From: DSWT01 sp036845725
GTDB taxonomy: Bacteria > Chloroflexota > Anaerolineae > B4-G1 > SLSP01
Length of the DNA: 64,000 bases
NCBI GenBank assembly: GCA_036845725.1
Contig: DAIUDK010000003.1
Coordinates: 1 to 64,000, forward strand
Direction of reading: 5' to 3'
A program made the position numbers and the translations under genes. Every line of letters begins with the position of its first letter. Position 1 is the stretch's first letter. Below are positions 63,295 to 64,000 of this stretch, piece by piece. The notes under the pieces were generated by a model. That model had not been told where the DNA came from, did not search any database, and saw nothing but the letters and a program-made list of their open reading frames with translations.

Positions 63295-64000
63295 ATGACG
63301 ACGAGCAACGAAGCAAAATCCCGCTTTCCCCTGAATCAGGCCCGCCGGCTCTGGCGGTACGCACGTCCCGCCCTAGTGCTGGCGGTGTTGTGTGCTTCCT
63401 TTTTCCGGGATGCGCTGTGGCTGCCGGAAGGCTACGCGCTCGGCGGCAACGATTTGACCAATATGTTTGTACCCTGGCTGCGTTTCGCGGTCACAACGGT
63501 GCAGCAAGGGCGATTGCCGCTATGGAACCCCACCCTCTTTTCGGGCACGCCCTTCGTCGCCAACCCGCAACCCGGGCTGTTTTATCCTCCCACCTGGCTG
63601 GCGTTGATGATGTCGCCCGCGCGCGCCTTGGCGTTGAGTCTGGTATTTCACGTCTGGCTGGCTGGTGTGGGGATGTATATCTGGCTGCGGTCCGAAGCGG
63701 CCTCCGAGAGCGGGGCATTCCTGAGCGCGGTCGTGTTCGCCTTCAGCGGGTACACGTTCACCCGGATCCAGGCTGGACACGTGGGACTGTTCAACACAGG
63801 CGCGTGGCTGCCGCTGATTTTGTGGATGGGGAAACGCGCTATTGAACACCGCTCGTGGCGCTGGGCGATCCTCGGCGGTGCGCCGGTGGGGATGGCGTTT
63901 CTGGCAGGGCACACGGCCACCTTCATCTACGTCGGGTTAGCGCTGGCGCTCTATCTGACGTTCTGCGCATGGCGTTCCGCGCTCGACCTGCGGGCTATGC
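63295..64000 (+). CDS. YfhO-like membrane protein, 3'-truncated by window end
   Basis: Open frame from ATG 63295 (a GTG at 63292 is directly before it; GGAGTAG lies 15 bases upstream) to the end of the window, 235 codons so far. After a basic N-terminus the first helix (ALVLAVLCASFFRDALWL) leads to the YfhO-like loop GGNDLTNMFVPWLRFAVTTV ... PLWNPTLFSGTPFVANPQPGLFYPPTW, with PLWN, SGTPF and QPGLFYP typical of this family. Helices follow (LALMMSPARALALSLVFHVW and others). Family members are polytopic membrane proteins linked to envelope or glycan assembly. It continues the series of large envelope genes after pbp2. Confidence 0.75.
   Translation, partial: MTTSNEAKSRFPLNQARRLWRYARPALVLAVLCASFFRDALWLPEGYALGGNDLTNMFVPWLRFAVTTVQQGRLPLWNPTLFSGTPFVANPQPGLFYPPTWLALMMSPARALALSLVFHVWLAGVGMYIWLRSEAASESGAFLSAVVFAFSGYTFTRIQAGHVGLFNTGAWLPLILWMGKRAIEHRSWRWAILGGAPVGMAFLAGHTATFIYVGLALALYLTFCAWRSALDLRAM

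Overview
The window looks like a 64 kb piece of a draft genome or metagenome-assembled genome of a Chloroflexota bacterium, probably Anaerolineae-like. This is an inference from gene content and style. Supporting signs are a PurS-PurS-PurL fusion, MurA with Asp at the usual Cys position, an exonuclease-DinG fusion, large GT-C membrane glycosyltransferases with a shared C-terminal beta domain, a mreBCD-PBP2 cluster, and compact genes separated by short periodic repeats. Housekeeping genes are GC-rich. A few small hypothetical genes (about 18.5-19.3, 26.4-27.5 and 33.6-34.2 kb) and the glycosyltransferase at 38.6-41.4 kb are visibly more AT-rich.

Layout. From about 0.8 to 38.4 kb nearly everything is on the minus strand. 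In order there is an OmpR-type regulator and an APH-type kinase; a purL / GNAT / purQ block interrupted by a 100-N gap with identical 55-base flanks; a plus-strand pair (unknown protein plus SPFH-GYF protein); plsX-fabF; exonuclease-DinG helicase; a bacterial-type valS; a small ORF and a membrane-protein gene broken by an in-frame TAG; and a T-box-controlled second, archaeal-type valS followed by cysH and an epimerase. Then come a homoserine-dehydrogenase-like gene, a phosphodiesterase, small envelope proteins, rdgB, a YprB-type nuclease, murA, a SAM hydroxide adenosyltransferase, a cupin, and a cluster of two Gfo/Idh/MocA oxidoreductases with a large unknown protein.

From 38.5 kb both strands are used. 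There is a GT39-like transferase, a NIF3-like protein, a FGGY sugar kinase, a PH-domain membrane protein, a beta-propeller lipoprotein, a methyltransferase, a GT4 glycosyltransferase, a Zn-ribbon/cold-shock protein, gyrA, a membrane metallopeptidase, and finally mreB-mreC-mreD-pbp2. Three large envelope membrane proteins follow, the last cut by the window end.

The most unusual property is the spread of several short repeat families: GC-rich palindromes, 7-8-base periodic 'GATTC' or 'ATCACGC' repeats, 'CACGGAT', 'CACGAAT' and 'AACGGATT' inverted repeats, and an 'AGACCTGTCAGG' hairpin. They fill most intergenic spaces and also lie in frame inside or at the ends of conserved genes: purQ, purL (three separate inserts), both valS genes, yprB, the FGGY kinase, the GT4 transferase and two large GT-C proteins. 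They supply extra peptide segments, stop codons and even a start codon. The other main points are two phylogenetically different valyl-tRNA synthetases 3 kb apart, one under a Val T-box, and a MurA predicted to be insensitive to fosfomycin.
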